From Durusdinium trenchii (Eukaryota > Sar > Dinophyceae > Suessiales > Symbiodiniaceae), in contig CAXAMN010021396.1 of NCBI GenBank assembly GCA_963970005.1, positions 267,833-331,832 of the forward strand: a stretch of 64,000 bases of DNA. Direction: 5' to 3'. Numbering within the stretch: position 1 is the stretch's first letter; each line of letters opens with the position of its first letter. The translations under genes were made by a program, and so were the position numbers. The notes below the pieces were generated by a model. That model was not told the DNA's origin. It did not search any database and worked only from the letters and a program-made list of their open reading frames with translations. Shown in pieces: positions 60,128-64,000 of the stretch.

Positions 60128-60150
60128 CACATGACTCTTGAATTTAGCTA
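60128..60150 (-). repeat. Right terminal inverted repeat
   Basis: The reverse complement matches 33,765-33,787 at 20 of 23 positions. Confidence 0.8.
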
Positions 60151-60160
60151 ATTTGTTAGT
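60151..60160. repeat. Target-site duplication, right copy (ATTTGTTAGT)
   Basis: An exact copy of 33,755-33,764 directly outside the right terminus. Just beyond, 60,180-60,235 holds tandem TTCTATTGAGTCTT units. Confidence 0.82.
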
Positions 60161-60179
60161 AACAATAAGTATTAATATT

Positions 60180-60235
60180 GTTCTATTGAGTCTTCTGTTG
60201 AGTTCTATTGAGTCTTGTTCTATTGAGTCTTCTGT
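60180..60235. repeat. Tandem repeat (TTCTATTGAGTCTT-like)
   Basis: About four imperfect copies of TCTATTGAGT with CTTCTG/CTTG spacers just outside the giant element. Confidence 0.65.
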
Positions 60236-60696
60236 TCGCCACCGACCGCGAACGCCGAACCGTCGACAGCCTTTCGCTCGTCCGGGGTCGACGGGGACAC
60301 CCGGCGGTGGTCAAGCCGGACAGGTGATGGGTCACCGTTCCGCCGGGTCGACTAACACTGCAAGTCTCTTGCAGTTTTTCTTGGATTCTAAGGCACAATG
60401 ATTGTTCAGGCTTCATAAGATTCCCAACATGGTCAAATTATCCCTTCTTATGTTTGGTCTACCCAATCATCTTGGTCCCACAACTGGCTTTGGTCCTGGA
60501 GTCTTGAAAATGCCTTCTATGTTTCCTCAGACAAGCATCTATGGTCAAAGGAACCAGGGGGTACCAGGGCATGTTTAATGTGTCTTCTCAAGAGACCCTG
60601 GGTTCCTTTATATAGTAGTGATATATGAATATATGGGGACACCAAGGTCATTATTGAGGATGTTCTCTTGATACGTTTTTTGCGACAGACAACCAG

Positions 60697-60796
60697 CGTC
60701 CACGAAGCGGAGGAGCTTCGCTCCGTCTTGGAGGAGAGGGCCCTGCGGCGGCAGCTCACGGGGAACGCTCGGACACAAGACGTGGTGACCCTGGAT
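60697..60796 (+). CDS. Host gene exon: last coil and first strand of the T1 domain
   Basis: After the acceptor caaccag (to 60,696) the frame reads VHEAEELRSVLEERALRRQL, a coil, and then DVVTLD before a donor at 60,797 (gtgtcg). Joined in phase 0 to the exon at 61,133 the product reads DVVTLD-VGGKIYTV, the first strand of a BTB/T1 domain of KCTD type. This join is the strongest evidence that the coil exons and T1 exons are one gene. An unspliced reading runs on to a stop at 60,871. Confidence 0.55.
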
Positions 60797-61132
60797 GTGT
60801 CGTGGCGGGAAGAAAGATGGCGAGTTCGAGCTTGCGTGCAAAATGAAGATTTGTTCCAGGGGATTAACTAGTGTACTTATATAAATTTACGATATTTTAC
60901 TTTGAGATCTTGAAGTTAATCCCCTGTCAACCAGAGTTATGAATAACTTTACAAAGTGGGATGGACGAAAGGACTGCAGTTGTTTGCTGGTTCCAATAAG
61001 ATTGCGCAAGATCGATTGAGTTTGCTCGTACTAGTCTAAGCTGATGGTCAAGGTCTTCAGATTGCTCACCAAATCTCAAGCAGCTTGCAGATCTCCATCA
61101 GCTGTGAGCTCCCTGCACCCAGATGCGCCCAG

Positions 61133-61215
61133 GTCGGAGGAAAGATCTACACCGTGAAACGAGAGACTCTGTGCCTGTGCCGCGGCTCCTTCCTAGCTGA
61201 GCTCTTCTCTGGACG
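61133..61215 (+). CDS. Host gene exon: KCTD-type BTB/T1 domain, first half
   Basis: Acceptor gcgcccag ends at 61,132. The frame VGGKIYTVKRETLCLCRGSF continues LAELFSGR and matches the KCTD/T1 signature (VGG..F/Y.....TL......L..LFSGR). A donor candidate is ACG|gtgcct at 61,216. T1 domains form oligomers or adapt proteins to cullin-3 ligases or channels; the partner here is unknown. Confidence 0.62.
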
Positions 61216-61380
61216 GTGCCTGGGTAGTCAGTCCGACGTGCTTGGAGAACTGTCTGACGTGCGTGGGGAGCCAAGATCTGGTAGAGGTTGGTGGTCCGAA
61301 TCTGTTTTGGCGACAAAAGCGGCTTTAGCAGAAATAAATTTCAGTGGAAAGGACTCCAGGACACTCGAGATATGCCACAC

Positions 61381-61440
61381 ACATTCATACATACATTCAT
61401 ACATACATACATACATTCATTCATTCATTCCTTCATTCAC
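61381..61440. repeat. ATAC/ATTC tetranucleotide microsatellite
   Basis: About 60 bases of CATACATT/CATTCATT repeats in the intron between T1 exons. Confidence 0.85.
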
Positions 61441-62359
61441 CCTATTTCACCGTCCAAAATGGATGGGACGGATTGGGTTCGCGATTGGGGAGGTCTCAAT
61501 AGATGAACCGGCGACGGCACATGGCAGTTGCTACAGTGGAAGAGCCGATTGATGAGCATCCAGGCACGACGGAACACGAGACGCATGGGACGAGCCTGAG
61601 AGGACAACACATTCAGGGCCTAGCTTCATGCTGCATCTCTCAAGTGCCCATCACGCGGGTCGGTCCGGAACCAGCTGAGGTGGGACTCAGCCTTGCCATG
61701 GGACAAAGCGGGCCACTTGGAGATATCCAGTGCTGCAGGGAGATGTCCATGTGATGAGATGACATCCAAGTCACTTTGGTACCCGTTTGGTACCGCGATG
61801 TTAGATTTTGGTCCAACCAGATCGTTTTTGCTTGCAATGAACCTGTATTCGGGACTAAGTAAGGATTTGGGGTAAGCTTCAAGCCACGAAGGTGGTTGCA
61901 GCTAGAGGCAGGGGAATTGGTGGGGGCCGCCTGGCCTTTTTCACCCTGCAAAACCTGCAAACAAGGAGGTGTGTGTCCTCTATTTGTTCCCCGGGCAATT
62001 TGGCGAGCTGTTTTTTTTGTTTAAACAGCGCTCCCAGATATGATCTTCATGTCAATAGCAATTCTGTTCGAGGCACTGACTGGGCTTTATACCGATGGGA
62101 GTTTCGTAGATCGATAGATAATCAGACTCACTCTCATTTTGAGCCCCTGCCAGCAGCAGCGTAGACTGGAAGCAGAAAGCGCCAAGCCAGCAAAGCAATC
62201 CAAAATCGATTCCTGGACCCTGCACGTTTCAGCCGGATTTTTATATATGCTTTCTTTCGCCCCAAGTTGGATGGCAATTTTCTGGAGCCGCACAACGGAT
62301 TGCATGATTTTTAAGCCACAAGACCCTGCTTCAGCTGGGAGATCCATCAGAATCAATGT

Positions 62360-62460
62360 GTCCCGAGGTCACATTTTTTTGGACATGGACCCTGACATCT
62401 TTGACCTGCTCTTGGGTTGGCTTCGTGATTGCAAGATCGGACTCTTGGCGGTTGGAACAG
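62360..62460 (+). CDS. Host gene exon: KCTD-type BTB/T1 domain, second half
   Basis: The frame GHIFLDMDPDIFDLLLGWLR continues DCKIGL, matching the second half of the T1 fold (G.(Y/I)F(L/I)D.DP..F...L..LR.G.L). An acceptor CCCGAG near 62,366 or an upstream one at 62,333 is possible. The phase does not join directly to the 61,133 exon, so a further micro-exon between them is likely. Confidence 0.58.
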
Positions 62461-62752
62461 TCGAGGCTGTTGGCTACCGACGGAGACATGGCCTTCTGTT
62501 CACACAGCGGCCGCGCTACGCATGGCCTTCTGATGTCAGGAAAAGCCGCTTTCGGGCCAAGGGGAGTTGGATTTGTGATATAGATGTTGTTCTGAACATG
62601 TGTTGACTTGGGGTCCGCGGTGCACCAACATAAAGATATAGTCTATAGTAAGATATTCACTCAACACAACAAGACCATCCAAGGGGTGTCCCAAATGGAA
62701 GCCCACTAATGCAGGATAGTGGATCGTCGCCACCGGGTTGTGGAAGACGAAA

Positions 62753-62826
62753 ACATAGACCAGTCTAACATAGTCTAACCAGTCAAGGCCAGAGGATCTC
62801 CACCAGTCAAGGCCAGAGGATCTCCC
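62753..62826. repeat. Tandem 23-bp repeat and dispersed word
   Basis: CCAGTCAAGGCCAGAGGATC plus TCC occurs twice (about 62,779-62,825). Just before it, ACATAGACCAGTCTA also occurs near 26,168. Confidence 0.7.
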
Positions 62827-62905
62827 TATTAAAGAACATGTCTACATCTTGGGGGTATCCCATCACCTGTCACAGTCGGTCGATTAGGACGATTTTGGAG
62901 ATGTC

Positions 62906-62947
62906 GGCCTGCAACTGAGCCATCATCCACTGGGTCCAGGGAATGGG
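62906..62947. repeat. Dispersed repeat, copy B
   Basis: Partner of 11,629-11,673, with a 3-base deletion and a few substitutions. Confidence 0.6.
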
Positions 62948-63171
62948 ATATATGTCCAAAGTATACATTGAATAGTATATATAGTACTTAATATATATAT
63001 ATACTGTATGTATGTATATCACCAAGCGCAACTGATCTCCACGATGAGACGTGGCCAGTCTTGTGCAAGGCCGCTGACCTAAACACGACAAAGATACTGT
63101 ATGTATGTATATATACTATATATATATATATGTTTGTATCACTTGCTCTCCATTTTATTCGTCCTCCCAGG

Positions 63172-63320
63172 CTCCCCGGCGATGCCCAAAGTGCCCCCAG
63201 AGCAGCTGCAAGACTTTCAGGCGTGGCGCCGCGCTGCCGGTTCCCAGGATGCCGAGACCCTTTTCGACTGTCTTTCGAACGCAGTTGGATGCAGTGCTTT
63301 TTCTTGCAGATCATAGCCCG
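63172..63320 (+). CDS. Host gene exon following the T1 domain
   Basis: Acceptor tcctcccag is followed by SPAMPKVPPEQLQDFQAWRR and then AAGSQDAETLFDCLSNAV, open to a stop at about 63,317. The PPEQLQDFQA stretch looks like the region that follows T1 in KCTD-type proteins (recollection, moderate). The donor is not defined; a further candidate exon lies around 63,840-63,950. Confidence 0.42.
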
Positions 63321-64000
63321 TTCCAGTCAGATCATGTTTTTTTTTGTCCAGTCAGACCCTTTGGTAAAGGTATTGCTTTCCCGTCAAAGCGCACACTGCG
63401 GAACAGGCCTAACGTCGCACTAAAAAAAGAACAGAAGACTTTGGTAAAGCGTTTATGTAGAGTTTTGGTCGGACCATGCGAAGAATCCGCCGATGGGCAG
63501 AGTTCTCCTGGTACGATTGGTTGACCGGGCGGAGTTCTCACCCGGTCTCATCGTGACCCTCTAAGACTCGTCGCCAGATGGTCCTTTATTCAGTCCAAAC
63601 GCTCCAAACCCCCGGTTCCCGAACAACCATTCCATCCACTTCAATTGTTAGTGAGATGGGGAGTGGCTTCAGCTGTAGATGATGTCCCTTCAACAAGAGC
63701 ACTCTGTGCCACAAGCGAAACGACCAAGCATCGAACCAGGTGGCGGTGGACTTTTTGGGGCTGCGGTCGTACCTGGATGCTTCTTGGCGACTGCGTTTGG
63801 TGATGATAATGATAATGGAGGAACGCAATACAAAGATCTCATGCGAGCAGAGAAGCTCAACTCATCCACCTGGAAGTCTTCCACGACACAGCGACAGAAA
63901 TGCTGGATGGGACCTATGCCTTTCAACATCCTGGTGGATGAACACGGGCCGGATTTGTGAAAATGAGATCAGCTCGTAGTGGGGTGGAACAATGTGACTA

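Larger units (their letters stand above)
33765..60150 (+). mobile_element. Giant TIR transposon-like element (~26.4 kb) with intron-rich cargo and a C5 methyltransferase
   Basis: The left end TATCTAAATTCAATAGTCTT and the reverse complement of the right end, TAGCTAAATTCAAGAGTCAT, match at 20 of the first 23 positions. An exact 10-bp direct repeat directly flanks both. The bounded interval is visibly AT-richer than the DNA either side, has its own subterminal repeats, and all recognisable genes inside lie on the plus strand. At least five intron-rich genes are inferred (34.65-35.6, about 36.2-43.3, 43.5-46.6, 47.2-52.9 and 54.0-59.5 kb). No known transposase was recognised; 8-10 bp duplications occur in hAT, KDZ/Zisupton and Mutator-like groups, so one of the unrecognised genes may be the transposase. 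The element sits in an intron of the coiled-coil/KCTD gene. A composite or viral origin cannot be excluded. Confidence 0.8.

Noticed and set aside
33765-60150. Maverick/Polinton or integrated large DNA virus
   Set aside because: I found no protein-primed polymerase B, retroviral-type integrase, packaging ATPase or capsid-like exons, and the 20-odd-bp termini with an 8-10 bp duplication do not fit Polintons (6-bp duplication, long TIRs). Not fully excluded, because many exons are unrecognised.
61228-61416. ORFs rich in Met/Tyr/Cys/Glu over the ATAC/ATTC tract
   Set aside because: Low-complexity translation of a microsatellite.

Overview
The window looks like nuclear DNA of a dinoflagellate (inference). 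Reasons: protein-coding signal is broken into very small exons separated by long introns; several introns use GC rather than GT donors; there is a tyrosine-recombinase (DIRS-type) retrotransposon; and a spliced-leader-like relic lies just upstream of that element's gag. I see no bacterial-style operons, tRNA or rRNA genes.

Host layer (about 1-33.7 kb and 60.2-64 kb). Scattered plus-strand exons of roughly 40-190 bases, many with good splice sites and phase 0, encode charged coiled-coil segments. They lead at 60.7-61.2 kb and 62.3-62.5 kb into a BTB/T1 domain of the KCTD (potassium-channel tetramerisation-like) type. I read this tentatively as one very long coiled-coil/KCTD gene whose introns have collected repeats: a family of short palindromic elements, a perfect hairpin and other dispersed repeats.

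Insertion 1 (about 12.3-19.6 kb, minus strand). This is a DIRS-like retrotransposon with three long ORFs in the order gag, [C5-methyltransferase-like domain + reverse transcriptase + RNase H], tyrosine recombinase. Gag and pol are in one frame separated by a single TGA.

Insertion 2 (33,765-60,150) is the main discovery: an AT-rich island of about 26.4 kb with imperfect 23-bp terminal inverted repeats, flanked by an exact 10-bp direct repeat (ATTTGTTAGT). Subterminal tandem repeats lie just inside each end. All recognisable coding is on the plus strand in intron-rich genes: a small basic protein, two or more unrecognised proteins (about 36.2-43.3 and 43.5-46.6 kb), an unrecognised many-exon protein with CxxC pairs (47.2-52.9 kb), and a C5 cytosine methyltransferase-family protein (54.0-59.5 kb) keeping motifs I, IV, VI, VIII and X. 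I interpret it as a giant cut-and-paste-type transposon carrying a methyltransferase, inserted in an intron of the host gene just upstream of the T1-domain exons.

Thus two unrelated mobile elements in one window each carry a C5-methyltransferase-like domain. Gene models in the intron-rich parts are hand-made from reading frames and splice motifs; outer exon limits are approximate.
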